From Pseudoxanthomonas kalamensis DSM 18571 (GTDB lineage Bacteria > Pseudomonadota > Gammaproteobacteria > Xanthomonadales > Xanthomonadaceae), in NCBI RefSeq assembly GCF_010211745.1, contig NZ_PDWQ01000006.1, forward strand, positions 62,001 to 126,000: a stretch of 64,000 nucleotides of DNA. The letters are read 5' to 3'. Positions 1 through 10,858 of the stretch are shown in pieces. Every line of letters starts with the position of its first letter. Position 1 is the first letter of the stretch. Made by a program: the position numbers and the translations under genes. The notes under the pieces are model-generated. The model worked only from the letters and a program-made list of their open reading frames with translations. It did not search any database and was not told where the DNA came from.

Positions 1-1
1 A

Positions 2-766
2 GCCATCCACAAGCCCTACGGCATGGTGCTGGTCACCGGTCCCACCGGCTCGGGCAAGACGGTCAGCCTGTACACCGCGCTGGGCATCCTGAACGACGAA
101 ACCCGCAACATCTCCACCGCCGAAGACCCGGTGGAAATCCGCCTGCCGGGCGTCAACCAGGTGCAGCAGAACAACAAGCGCGGCATGACCTTCGCCGCTG
201 CGCTGCGCAGCTTCCTGCGCCAGGATCCGGATATCATCATGGTCGGCGAAATCCGCGACCTGGAAACGGCCGAGATCGCCATCAAGGCGGCGCAAACCGG
301 CCACATGGTGCTGTCCACCCTACATACCAATGACGCGCCACAGACAATCGCCCGCCTGATGAACATGGGCATCGCCCCGTACAACATCACCAGTTCGGTC
401 ACCCTGGTCATCGCCCAGCGTCTGGCGCGCCGGCTGTGCAGCAAGTGCAAACGACCGGTGGAATTGCCTGAGAATGCCCTGCTGGCCGAAGGCTTTACCG
501 AGGCCGAGATCCGGGAAGGCTTCACCGTGTACGAGCCGGTGGGTTGTGACGAATGCAGCGACGGCTACAAGGGCCGGACCGGCATCTACCAGGTCATGCC
601 GATGACCGACCAGATCGCCAGTATCGTGCTGGCCGGCGGCAACGCCATCCAGATCGCAGAGGTTGCGCAGCAGGAAGGCGTCCGCGACCTGCGCCAATCG
701 GCCCTGTGGAAGGTCAAACAGGGCGTGACCAGCCTGGCCGAGATCAACCGCGTCACCAAGGACTGA
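2..766 (+). CDS. pilB: Type IV pilus assembly ATPase PilB, C-terminal part (gene starts before window)
   Basis: This is the last 254 residues of the cytoplasmic hexameric ATPase that drives type IV pilus extension; the frame is open from base 2, so the N-terminus lies outside. Visible in order are the Walker A motif GPTGSGKT (fragment residues 13-20), the Asp box AEDPVE, the Walker B region [11 protein letters not shown], the His box [10 protein letters not shown], and a complete four-cysteine metal site made of CSKC and CDEC, followed by [12 protein letters not shown]. The family is secretion ATPases (GspE/PilB). PilB rather than GspE is chosen because pilC and pilD follow on the same strand, and a separate GspE is present at 60.1-61.9 kb. 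Confidence 0.95.
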   Translation, partial: AIHKPYGMVLVTGPTGSGKTVSLYTALGILNDETRNISTAEDPVEIRLPGVNQVQQNNKRGMTFAAALRSFLRQDPDIIMVGEIRDLETAEIAIKAAQTGHMVLSTLHTNDAPQTIARLMNMGIAPYNITSSVTLVIAQRLARRLCSKCKRPVELPENALLAEGFTEAEIREGFTVYEPVGCDECSDGYKGRTGIYQVMPMTDQIASIVLAGGNAIQIAEVAQQEGVRDLRQSALWKVKQGVTSLAEINRVTKD

Positions 767-780
767 GGGAACATCGCCCT

Positions 781-867
781 TGTAGGAGCGGCGCAAGCCG
801 CGAATGCCTTTCGGCCAAATCGCGACAATCCAAATGAAAGACATTCGCGGCTTACGCCGCTCCTACA
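781..867. repeat. REP-like inverted repeat between pilB and pilC
   Basis: Two arms, 781-803 and 845-867, are near-perfect inverted copies of the core GTAGGAGCGGCG...AGCCGCGA and enclose about 40 bases. A decayed extra right arm sits at 889-912. The same unit occurs at 3201-3269, 3927-4033, 5067-5134, 35622-35687 and 43269-43334. No REP-associated transposase gene is in the window. Confidence 0.85.
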
Positions 868-1052
868 AGGAGGAGGAACGGGGCCGGATCACGGCTTACG
901 CCACTCCTGCAAGAGCGCCGAGGTCGTTCCATGAACGGATTGCCGGGCGAACCTTGCCGCCCGTCACACCCGGGATTTTCCCTTGGCCTTGTAACCAGTT
1001 ACCATCCGTGGCATAGCCAGACCGGCCGGGGATGCCGGCAGGGGATCGAGAC

Positions 1053-2312
1053 ATGTCCGTGAGCCGTACCGCCATCAAGAAGAGCGCGCCCGCACAGCGC
1101 GAGACCAAGCAGTTGGCGCCTTTCGTATGGGAGGGCACCGACAAGCGCGGGGTCAAGATGAAGGGCGAGCAGGAGGCGAAAAATGCCAACCTGCTGCGCG
1201 CGGAGCTGCGCCGCCTGGGCATTACCCCCACCGTGGTCAAGCCCAAGCCCAAACCGCTGTTCGGTTCGGCCGGCAAGCCGGTCACGCCGAAGGAGATCGC
1301 CTTCTTCAGCCGGCAGATGGCCACGATGATGAAATCCGGCGTGCCGATCGTGCAGGCGCTGGAGATCATCGGCAGCGGCCACAAGAACGTCCGCATGCAA
1401 AAGCTGGTCGGTGAAATCCGTGCCGACATCGAGAGCGGCTCGTCTTTACATGAAGCCATCAGCAAGCATCCGGTCCAGTTCGACGAGTTGTACCGCAACC
1501 TGGTGCGTGCCGGCGAAGGCGCCGGTGTGCTGGAAACAGTGCTGGACACCATCGCCAGCTACAAGGAAAACATCGAAACCCTGAAGGGCAAGATCAAGAA
1601 GGCCTTGTTCTACCCAACCATGACCATCGCGGTTGCCCTGATCGTTAGCGCGATATTGTTGATATTCGTGGTGCCTCAGTTTGAATCGGTATTCAAAAAC
1701 TTCGGCGCCGATCTCCCTGCTTTCACCAAATTGATAGTCGCAGCTTCACGTATAGCAGTACATTATTGGTGGCTGGGATTGCTTGTTACTGTGGGTAGTT
1801 TGTTTGCTTTCTTTTTCTTCAAGAAGCGCTCGCCAACTTTCCAGCATTTCCTTGACCGCTTGATTCTGAAAGTGCCAATTATCGGCCAGATCATGCACAA
1901 CAGTGCGATCGCCCGTTTTGCCCGCACCACGGCAGTGACCTTCAAGGCCGGCGTGCCGCTGGTCGAGGCGCTGGACACCGTGGCCGGTGCCACCGGTAAT
2001 ACCGTGTATGAGAAGGCCGTACACCGTATGCGTGATGATGTGGCCGTGGGCTACCCGCTGAACATGGCGATGAAGCAGACCGCCCTGTTCCCGCACATGG
2101 TGATCCAGATGACCGCCATCGGCGAGGAAGCCGGCGCACTGGACACCATGCTATTCAAGGTCGCTGAATATTTCGAGCAGGAAGTCAACAATGCCGTCGA
2201 TGCGTTGAGCAGCCTGATTGAACCATTGATTATGGTGTTCATCGGCGGCCTGGTTGGCTGCATGGTCATCGGCATGTACCTTCCGATCTTCAAGCTGGCC
2301 GCTACGGTCTGA
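1053..2312 (+). CDS. pilC: Type IV pilus inner-membrane platform protein PilC
   Basis: Polytopic platform protein (419 residues, usual for PilC) that couples PilB to pilin assembly in the inner membrane. It has two T2SF/GspF domains, roughly residues 85-208 and 288-410, each followed by hydrophobic helices. The start chosen is the ATG at 1053 (MSVSRTAIKK), 8 bases behind AGGGG; an upstream in-frame ATG at 1032 would add seven residues unlike the family. A short GTAAC-CA-GTTAC dyad lies upstream at 991-1002. Bases about 1640-1860, covering the first membrane segments, are clearly AT-richer than the rest of the gene, which could reflect recombination or simply hydrophobic codon use. Confidence 0.95.
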   Translation: MSVSRTAIKKSAPAQRETKQLAPFVWEGTDKRGVKMKGEQEAKNANLLRAELRRLGITPTVVKPKPKPLFGSAGKPVTPKEIAFFSRQMATMMKSGVPIVQALEIIGSGHKNVRMQKLVGEIRADIESGSSLHEAISKHPVQFDELYRNLVRAGEGAGVLETVLDTIASYKENIETLKGKIKKALFYPTMTIAVALIVSAILLIFVVPQFESVFKNFGADLPAFTKLIVAASRIAVHYWWLGLLVTVGSLFAFFFFKKRSPTFQHFLDRLILKVPIIGQIMHNSAIARFARTTAVTFKAGVPLVEALDTVAGATGNTVYEKAVHRMRDDVAVGYPLNMAMKQTALFPHMVIQMTAIGEEAGALDTMLFKVAEYFEQEVNNAVDALSSLIEPLIMVFIGGLVGCMVIGMYLPIFKLAATV

Positions 2313-2321
2313 CCCTGCACG

Positions 2322-3185
2322 ATGGCATTCCTCGACCAGAACCCCGCCCTGGGGTATCCACTGGCGGCCGGTCTTGGCCTGATGGTGGGCAGCTTCCTCA
2401 ACGTGGTCATCCTGCGGATGCCACGGCGGCTGGAGTGGCAGTGGAAGCGCGATGCCGTCGAGATCCTGGAACAACCGGAAATCTACGACCCGCCGCCGCC
2501 CGGCATCGTGGTCGAGCCTTCGCACTGCCCGCACTGCAAGCACCGGCTGTCCTGGTACGAGAACATCCCGCTGTTCAGCTGGCTGATCCAGGGCGGCAAA
2601 TGCCGGCATTGCAAGGCGCCGATCTCGCCGCAGTACCCGCTGGTGGAACTGCTGACCTGCCTGCTGACCCTGGCCTGCGTGTGGAAGTTCGGCTTCGGCT
2701 GGCAGGGCTTCGGCGCGGCGCTGTTCAGCTGCTTCCTGATCGCGCTGTCCGGCATCGACCTGCGTACCCAGCTGCTGCCCGACCAGCTGACCCTGCCGCT
2801 GATGTGGCTGGGGCTTATCGCCAGCACCGACAACCTGTACATGCCTGCCAAGCCGGCGCTGCTGGGCGCCATCGCCGGCTACGTCTCGCTGTGGTCGGTG
2901 TGGTGGCTGTTCAAGCAGCTGACCGGCAAGGAAGGCATGGGCCACGGCGACTTCAAGCTGCTGGCCGCCATCGGCGCCTGGACCGGGCTGAAGGGCATCC
3001 TGCCGACCATCCTGCTGTCCTCGCTGGTCGGGGCGGTGATCGGCTCGATCTGGCTGGCAATCAAGGGCCGCGACCGCGCCACGCCGATCCCGTTCGGCCC
3101 GTACCTGGCGATCGCCGGCTGGATCGTGTTCATGTGGGGCGAGCAGCTGATCGACGCCTACATGCGCATCGCCGGCCTGAAATAG
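2322..3185 (+). CDS. pilD: Prepilin leader peptidase / N-methyltransferase PilD
   Basis: Integral membrane aspartic protease (287 residues) that cleaves and N-methylates type IV prepilins and usually also the type II pseudopilins, so it probably serves the gspG-K genes of this window too. Two zinc-binding cysteine pairs are visible (C69/C72 and C94/C97) in the N-terminal A24 domain, and the two catalytic aspartates are D146 (SGIDLRTQ) and D210 (GHGDFK). The gene begins 9 bases after the pilC stop and ends 16 bases before a REP element. Confidence 0.96.
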   Translation: MAFLDQNPALGYPLAAGLGLMVGSFLNVVILRMPRRLEWQWKRDAVEILEQPEIYDPPPPGIVVEPSHCPHCKHRLSWYENIPLFSWLIQGGKCRHCKAPISPQYPLVELLTCLLTLACVWKFGFGWQGFGAALFSCFLIALSGIDLRTQLLPDQLTLPLMWLGLIASTDNLYMPAKPALLGAIAGYVSLWSVWWLFKQLTGKEGMGHGDFKLLAAIGAWTGLKGILPTILLSSLVGAVIGSIWLAIKGRDRATPIPFGPYLAIAGWIVFMWGEQLIDAYMRIAGLK

Positions 3186-3200
3186 GCCACGGCAGCCCCC

Positions 3201-3269
3201 TGTAGGAGCGGCGCAAGCCACGACCCGGCCTTCATGGGAAAGCTTCATCGCGGCTTGCGCCGCTCCTAC
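3201..3269. repeat. REP-like inverted repeat between pilD and coaE
   Basis: Arms 3201-3223 and 3248-3269 form an inverted pair around a 24-base centre. It belongs to the GTAGGAGCGGCG family listed at 781 and is placed 15 bases after the pilD stop codon. Confidence 0.85.
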
Positions 3270-3315
3270 GCGCTCCCACGGAACCCGCCGTTCGCCAGGA
3301 CGGCATAATCGGCAC

Positions 3316-3951
3316 ATGAGCGACTACCTGATCGGACTGACCGGCGGCATCGCCTCCGGCAAGAGCGCGCTGGAGCGGGAATTCGTCGCGCTGGGCGTGA
3401 CCGTGGCCGACGCCGACGCCATCGCCCGCGAGATCGTCGAGCCCGGCCAGCCGGCGCTGGATGAAATCGCCGCCCGCTTCGGTACGAACATGCTGGATGC
3501 CGAAGGCCGCCTCGACCGCGCCGCGATGCGCCGGCGGGTATTTGCCGACCCGGCCGAACGCAAGGCGCTGGAAGCCATCACCCACCCGCGCATCCGCCAG
3601 CGGCTGGAACAACGCTGCCGCCAGGCTGCCGGCCCGTATGCCGTGGCGATGATCCCGTTGCTGGCCGAGGGCAGCGGGCGCGACAGCTATCCGTGGCTGG
3701 ACCGGATCCTGGTCGTGGACGTGCCGGTGGGAACGCAGCAGGCGCGACTGATGCAGCGCGACGGCATCGACGCCGCGCTGGCGGAACGGATGATCGCTTC
3801 GCAGGCCAGCCGCGAACGGCGACTCGCCATCGCCGACGATATCGTGGTCAACGACGGCGATCCCGAACACCTGCGCACGGCTGCCGCCGGGCTGGATGCG
3901 CTGTACCGCCGGCTGGCCGCCACGCGGCAGGAGCGGCGCAAGCCGCGATGA
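3316..3951 (+). CDS. coaE: Dephospho-CoA kinase
   Basis: Cytoplasmic enzyme (211 residues) phosphorylating dephospho-CoA at the 3' hydroxyl, the last step of coenzyme A synthesis. The P-loop GGIASGKS is at residues 10-17, followed by the CoaE-typical DADAIAREIVEPG. Linkage of coaE behind pilD is common in gammaproteobacteria. The last seven residues (QERRKPR) and the TGA are encoded by the left arm of a REP-like repeat, so the tail was probably replaced or added when that element arrived. Confidence 0.95.
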   Translation: MSDYLIGLTGGIASGKSALEREFVALGVTVADADAIAREIVEPGQPALDEIAARFGTNMLDAEGRLDRAAMRRRVFADPAERKALEAITHPRIRQRLEQRCRQAAGPYAVAMIPLLAEGSGRDSYPWLDRILVVDVPVGTQQARLMQRDGIDAALAERMIASQASRERRLAIADDIVVNDGDPEHLRTAAAGLDALYRRLAATRQERRKPR

Positions 3952-4033
3952 AGCTTCCCCCTGAAAGCCCGGTCGCGGCTGACGCCGCTCCTACATGGGA
4001 AACGTCCGGATCGCGGCTGACGCAGCTCCTACA
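3927..4033. repeat. REP-like repeat with a duplicated right arm, spanning the ends of two convergent genes
   Basis: The left arm 3927-3948 encodes the end of coaE. Two right arms follow, at 3973-3995 and 4011-4033; the second contains the TAG stop of the minus-strand Nudix gene (bases 4029-4031). It is the same family as the repeat at 781. Confidence 0.8.
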
Positions 4034-4979
4034 AGTCCTTCGGCCACAGGGCGCGGATGGCGGCAATGCCCTGGGCGCCGTGGTTGCGGGCCTGCGGGAT
4101 GTCGTCCGGCCCCAGTCCGCCGATCGCGTACAGCGGCAGCGACACCGACTCGCGCAGCGCATCGAAGCCGGTCCAACCCAGCGGCGCGATCCCCGGATGG
4201 CTGGGCGTGGCCTGCAGCGAACCGAGTACGGCGAAATCGCAATCCAGCCGCTGCGCATGCTGCAATTCCTCGGCCGTATGGCAGGACGCCGCCACCGGCA
4301 GTTCCGCCGGTAACGGGCGTCGGTCCAGTCCGGCCAGTTGCGCGGCCCGCAACTGCACCCCGGCGCCGAGCCGGAGTGCCAGTTCGATGTCGCCCCCAAC
4401 CAATGCTTCAGCACCGGCCTTGCGGCAGCGCGCGACCGCCTGTTCCAGCAACCCCGACCAGCGCGCGGGATCGCCGACCCGCAGCTGCACGCGGGCGATG
4501 CCGTCGTCGACCGCCATGCCCAGTCGCAACAGCCAGTCGCTGCCGTCGCCCTGCGGCTCCGGGGTGACCAGATAGCGATCCGGATCCAGCAGCATGCCGA
4601 CCACCGGCCGGTCGGCCGGAGGCATGTGGTAGCGCGTGAGCTTGTCCCTCGCCACCCAGCTCAGCGCCTGCCCTTCGATCCCGCGCGGCTTGCCGCTCCA
4701 GCTGGTAACCCGGCGCAGTTCCAGCCGCAGGCGCTTGTCCGGATACCGCTGCGGCACTTCCATCAGCCGCTCGCCGACTTCGACGGCGATGCCGAGTTCT
4801 TCCTGCAGTTCGCGCACCAGCGCCTGTTCGGAGGTTTCGCCGGGCTCGCGCTTGCCGCCGGGGAATTCCCACAGCCCGCCGTGGTCGCTGGCCTCGGTGC
4901 GCCGCGCCAGCAGCACCCTGCCCTTCGGATCGGTGATCAGGCCGGCGACGACGTGGATGGAGCGCAGGGAAGACTTCAT
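4029..4979 (-). CDS. Nudix hydrolase (MutT-like) fused to a ThiE/TenI-like domain
   Basis: Two-domain cytoplasmic protein of 316 residues. The N-terminal half carries a full Nudix box (residues 42-64: GKREPGE...RELQEELGI), expected to sanitise oxidised nucleoside triphosphates as MutT does. The C-terminal half (from about residue 140) resembles thiamine-phosphate synthase/TenI barrels, ending in the phosphate-loop-like AIGGLGPDD. Such fusions replace mutT next to secA in many gammaproteobacteria; whether the barrel is active in thiamine synthesis is unknown. The start is the ATG at 4979; the frame also allows a TTG at 5015, not favoured. The TAG stop lies inside a REP arm. Confidence 0.88.
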   Translation of the reverse strand: MKSSLRSIHVVAGLITDPKGRVLLARRTEASDHGGLWEFPGGKREPGETSEQALVRELQEELGIAVEVGERLMEVPQRYPDKRLRLELRRVTSWSGKPRGIEGQALSWVARDKLTRYHMPPADRPVVGMLLDPDRYLVTPEPQGDGSDWLLRLGMAVDDGIARVQLRVGDPARWSGLLEQAVARCRKAGAEALVGGDIELALRLGAGVQLRAAQLAGLDRRPLPAELPVAASCHTAEELQHAQRLDCDFAVLGSLQATPSHPGIAPLGWTGFDALRESVSLPLYAIGGLGPDDIPQARNHGAQGIAAIRALWPKDL

Positions 4980-5066
4980 GCCGCTAGCTTGCCGGCTGCG
5001 CCGGGCGGAAGGCAAATCCGGAACATCCCGGAACGGATATCCACCTTGACTCGTGCAGTAGCAGCA

Positions 5067-5134
5067 GTAGGAGCGGCGTAAGCCGCGAAAGGGCTTTCAT
5101 GGGAAAGCCTCATCGCGGCTTACGCCGCTCCTAC
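5067..5134. repeat. REP-like inverted repeat between the Nudix gene and secA
   Basis: Arms 5067-5088 and 5113-5134, both near-consensus. It is extended outward by a further GCAGCAGTAG / CTACTGCTGC complement, making a long hairpin 24 bases beyond the secA stop. Confidence 0.85.
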
Positions 5135-5157
5135 TGCTGCTCCTGCCGCGTGCTGTC

Positions 5158-7896
<2,739 letters not shown>

Positions 7897-7956
7897 GTAC
7901 GGAACCGGTTGGAAGGGAGCCCGGGGCGGCCGCGTCGCCGGCCCGAAAACAGGACA

Positions 7957-7994
7957 GGGCGCAATGCGCCCCGTCTGGACAAGTGCCTATTGTA
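7957..7994 (-). promoter_or_regulatory. Possible secA promoter and leader hairpin
   Basis: Reading toward secA, a TACAAT hexamer (7994-7989) could be a -10 box; no good -35 is seen at the proper distance. Just downstream is the dyad GGGCGCA-A-TGCGCCC (7957-7971), which would form a hairpin in the transcript about 60 bases before the start codon. This is a weak prediction. Confidence 0.35.
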
Positions 7995-8046
7995 GCTGGG
8001 GGCGGCCACCGGGGAATCAACCCCGCATCGGCGCCCTCGCCGCGGC

Positions 8047-8994
8047 TCAGCCGTGCTTGGCGGCCTGCACCGGAGTCGGGCCGCTGCCGAGGAACTTGCG
8101 CGGGTTGACCACGTTGCCGTTTTCCCAGACCTCGAAATGGACGTGGGCGCCGGTGGAACGACCGGTAGAGCCGGCCTTGGCGATTTCCTGGCCAACCCGG
8201 ACCAGTTGCCCTTCCTTCACCGACAGCCGCGAATTGTGCGCGTAGCGGGTCACGTAGCCGTTGCCGTGATCGATGTCGACCACGTTGCCGTAGCCGCTCT
8301 TGACTCCGGAGAAGCTGACCACGCCATCGGCCACCGCCCGCACCGGGTCGCCGACCGAGGCCTTGAAGTCGATGCCCTTGTGGAACTGGCCACCGCCGCC
8401 GAACGGATCGGCGCGGCCGCCGAAGCCCGAGGTGATATAGCTGTTGACCGGCGCCCGCGACGGGGTGGCGTTGCGGTCCAGCTCGCGGTTGAACAGCAGC
8501 GCTTCCAGCACCGAGAGCTGCTTGCCGGAGTCCTCGAAGGTGTGCCCCAACTGGTCCAGGCCGCCCGCCAGTTCGCCCGGCGCCATGTCGTGGCTGGCCT
8601 CGGCGCCACCGATGCCGACCGGCTCTTCGAAGTCGAATTCGCCGTCCTGCAGCTGGCCCATCCGGGTCAGGCGCTCGCCCAGCGCGTTCAGCCGGTTGGC
8701 CTGCGCCTGCAATTCGCCCAGCCGCGCGGCCAGGGCATTGACCTCCTGCTGGGCGCCGCGGCGGACCTGCTCCAGCTCGGACTGCTGACGGTCGACCTTG
8801 GCCTGCAGCATCGACACCTGAACCAGGCCGAATGCGCTGCGCGCACCCACGCCGACCAGCAGACCGGCCGCGAGCACGATGCCGGCGAACAGCCAGGGGC
8901 GGGAATGGAAGCGGTGCTGCGCCTGCAGCGAACGGCGCGCCAGATCATGGGCCAGTCGGGCGCGGGAATTGTTTACGATGTCGTGGAATTTCAT
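8047..8994 (-). CDS. M23 family (LytM) peptidoglycan peptidase, membrane anchored
   Basis: Predicted periplasmic murein endopeptidase of 315 residues. An N-terminal transmembrane helix spans about residues 34-57, a coiled-coil-like region follows at about 58-115, and the C-terminal M23 domain has the zinc ligands H205 and D209 (HKGID) and the HxH pair H284/H286 (AHVHF). All catalytic residues appear intact. It occupies the place of secM upstream of secA. The start codon ATG is 8 bases from that of the divergent DUF721 gene. Confidence 0.92.
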   Translation of the reverse strand: MKFHDIVNNSRARLAHDLARRSLQAQHRFHSRPWLFAGIVLAAGLLVGVGARSAFGLVQVSMLQAKVDRQQSELEQVRRGAQQEVNALAARLGELQAQANRLNALGERLTRMGQLQDGEFDFEEPVGIGGAEASHDMAPGELAGGLDQLGHTFEDSGKQLSVLEALLFNRELDRNATPSRAPVNSYITSGFGGRADPFGGGGQFHKGIDFKASVGDPVRAVADGVVSFSGVKSGYGNVVDIDHGNGYVTRYAHNSRLSVKEGQLVRVGQEIAKAGSTGRSTGAHVHFEVWENGNVVNPRKFLGSGPTPVQAAKHG

Positions 8995-9002
8995 GGGTTC
9001 CG

Positions 9003-9491
9003 ATGTCTAGTCCTATGTCCAAGCCGCGCCGCGCATCGACTCCGCTCCCGGCCCTGCAGGCCGCGATGTCGGACGCCGAAACCGACCCGGTGCGCCGCGC
9101 CATTCGGCTGGACGCGCTGGAACAGCTGCTCCGCCCCCTCCTGCCCCCTGTCCTGGCCGGCCATTGCAGGCTGGCCAACGTGACCGGAAACCGGCTGGTA
9201 TATCTCGTCGACTCGCCGGTGTGGAAGGCCAAACTGCGGCTGGCCGCCCCCCGACTGGTCGATCAGGCCCAATCCATCGGAATGACCGTCACCGAAGTGA
9301 TGGTCAAGACCACCTTGCAACCTCTGCATCCTGCGCCCGCCGCCGGCGAACCGACGGCAGGAATCTCCATTTCAGCCTCCGCGCGCGCCGCATTGCAGGC
9401 CGCGCTGGACTCCCTGGACGCTCCGGGCAACGCCGGCACGCCGGCGAAACCCGGTGACTCTTCCTCTGCGGCACGGCGCCCGAAACGCTGA
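9003..9491 (+). CDS. DUF721 / DciA-like protein
   Basis: Small protein (162 residues) with a conserved DUF721 core (about residues 25-100, including the VDSPVWKAKLR stretch) and a low-complexity, Ala/Ser-rich tail. DUF721 proteins related to DciA recruit the replicative helicase DnaB in bacteria lacking DnaC; that role is a family inference here. Two ATGs are possible, 9003 and 9015 (MSKPRR); neither has a clear ribosome site. It is divergent from the M23 gene with only 8 bases between start codons and convergent with lpxC. Confidence 0.75.
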   Translation: MSSPMSKPRRASTPLPALQAAMSDAETDPVRRAIRLDALEQLLRPLLPPVLAGHCRLANVTGNRLVYLVDSPVWKAKLRLAAPRLVDQAQSIGMTVTEVMVKTTLQPLHPAPAAGEPTAGISISASARAALQAALDSLDAPGNAGTPAKPGDSSSAARRPKR

Positions 9492-9645
9492 CCGGGGCGG
9501 GTGCACGCATTCCGCGCATGGTACCGGCCAATCGACCCGCAGTCGTTAGTCAGAAGTTAAATTTTCGTTATATAGTGCCGGGAGAACCGCCCGACCTCAC
9601 AGTTTGAACGGCCGCCGGATACCCGGCCTGTGGCGGCACGGCGTC

Positions 9646-10572
9646 TCAGCTGGCCGTCGACGGCAGACCATAGGCAATGGAAGGCGCGGCGGCGGCGGTA
9701 TCGTCGTCGAGCCCGAAGCTGACCTCTTCCCAGGCCGAGGTCTGGGTCAGCAGCGCGCGCACCAGCTTGTTGTTCAGTGCATGCCCGGACTTGTAGCCCT
9801 CGTAGGCGCCAAGGATGGGGCGGCCGGCCAGATACAGGTCGCCGATGGCATCCAGGATCTTGTGGCGGACGAATTCGTCGGCATAGCGCAGGCCGTCCTC
9901 GTTGAGCACGCGGAACTCGTCCAGCACGATGGCGTTGTCCATCGACCCGCCCAGTCCCAGGTTGCGCTCGCGCATGTACTCCAGGTCGCGCATGAAGCCG
10001 AAGGTGCGTGCGCGGGAGACTTCCTTGACATAGGCGTCGGAGGAGAAATCGACCTCGGCACGCGATTGCGAGGCTGGAATCATCGGATGGTCGAACTGCA
10101 CGGTGAAGCCGACCCGGAAGCCGTCGTAGGGCTCGAAACGGGCGATCTTGTCGCCGTCGCGCACCTCGACCGGTTCGACGATGCGGATGAAGCGCTTCGG
10201 CGCCGCCTGCTCCTCGATGCCGGCCGACTGCAGCAGGAACACGAACGGACCGGCGGAACCGTCCATGATCGGCAACTCGGCCGAGGACAGTTCCACGTAG
10301 ACATTGTCGATGCCGAGCCCGGCCAGCGCCGACATCAGGTGTTCGACGGTCAGCACCTTGGCACCGTCGCCGGTCAGGCCGGTACACAGGGTGGTTTCGG
10401 TGACCAGCTGGGCCTGGGCGGGAATTTCCGCCACCGGGTCCAGATCGATGCGGCGGAACACCACGCCGGTATCGGCCGCGGCCGGCCGCAGGGTCATGTA
10501 CACCTTCTCGCCGCTGTGCAGGCCCACGCCGGTGGCGCGGATCACATTCTTGAGTGTGCGCTGCCTGGACAT
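9646..10572 (-). CDS. lpxC: UDP-3-O-acyl-N-acetylglucosamine deacetylase LpxC
   Basis: Zinc enzyme for the committed step of lipid A synthesis (308 residues, normal length). The zinc ligands are H78 (EHLMSAL), H237 and D241 (HKILDAIGD), and the catalytic H264 is in SGHALNN. The start MSRQRTLKN at 10572 matches the family; longer in-frame starts exist at 10593 and 10620. It is separated from ftsZ by a terminator and appears to have its own promoter. Confidence 0.97.
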   Translation of the reverse strand: MSRQRTLKNVIRATGVGLHSGEKVYMTLRPAAADTGVVFRRIDLDPVAEIPAQAQLVTETTLCTGLTGDGAKVLTVEHLMSALAGLGIDNVYVELSSAELPIMDGSAGPFVFLLQSAGIEEQAAPKRFIRIVEPVEVRDGDKIARFEPYDGFRVGFTVQFDHPMIPASQSRAEVDFSSDAYVKEVSRARTFGFMRDLEYMRERNLGLGGSMDNAIVLDEFRVLNEDGLRYADEFVRHKILDAIGDLYLAGRPILGAYEGYKSGHALNNKLVRALLTQTSAWEEVSFGLDDDTAAAAPSIAYGLPSTAS

Positions 10573-10610
10573 GGTGGGAACGAAGGCGGTCATGGAATGA
10601 GCGGGCGGCG

Positions 10611-10639
10611 AGAATAGCACGTAATTAGCTGAATCTTAA
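10611..10639 (-). promoter_or_regulatory. Candidate lpxC promoter
   Basis: Reading toward lpxC there is TTAAGA (10639-10634), a 17-base spacer, and TATTCT (10616-10611). Each hexamer matches four of six sigma-70 positions, and the spacing is ideal. It lies downstream of the ftsZ terminator, as expected for an independent lpxC transcript. Confidence 0.45.
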
Positions 10640-10699
10640 CGGAAGGATCGCTCTGTCTCACCTTTGCAACAAGGATTTGGCAGGAGCCTGTTCAGCTTG

Positions 10700-10735
10700 G
10701 TGGAAAAACCTGCCGGGCCAGCGACGGCCCGGCAG
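10700..10735 (-). terminator. Intrinsic terminator at the end of the dcw operon (behind ftsZ)
   Basis: A perfect 10-base stem CTGCCGGGCC / GGCCCGGCAG (10710-10719 and 10726-10735) with a 6-base loop is followed on the minus strand by GGTTTTTCC. It lies 123 bases after the ftsZ stop codon and before the lpxC promoter. Confidence 0.85.
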
Positions 10736-10858
10736 CAAGGGACATGGAAATCTGTACAACACTCCTCGGGTCCGCGGCGGAAGCGCCGCGGGCCAGGCGG
10801 CGATCCGCCCGACCCACGCTGACGCCCGCCCGTCCCGGACTCCGGAACGGAGCCGCGC

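Noticed and set aside
9546-9574. Promoter-like TTAGTC-17-TATATA on the plus strand, pointing into the lpxC end
   Set aside because: The -35 matches only two of six positions and there is no downstream gene or terminator; an antisense RNA is possible but unsupported.
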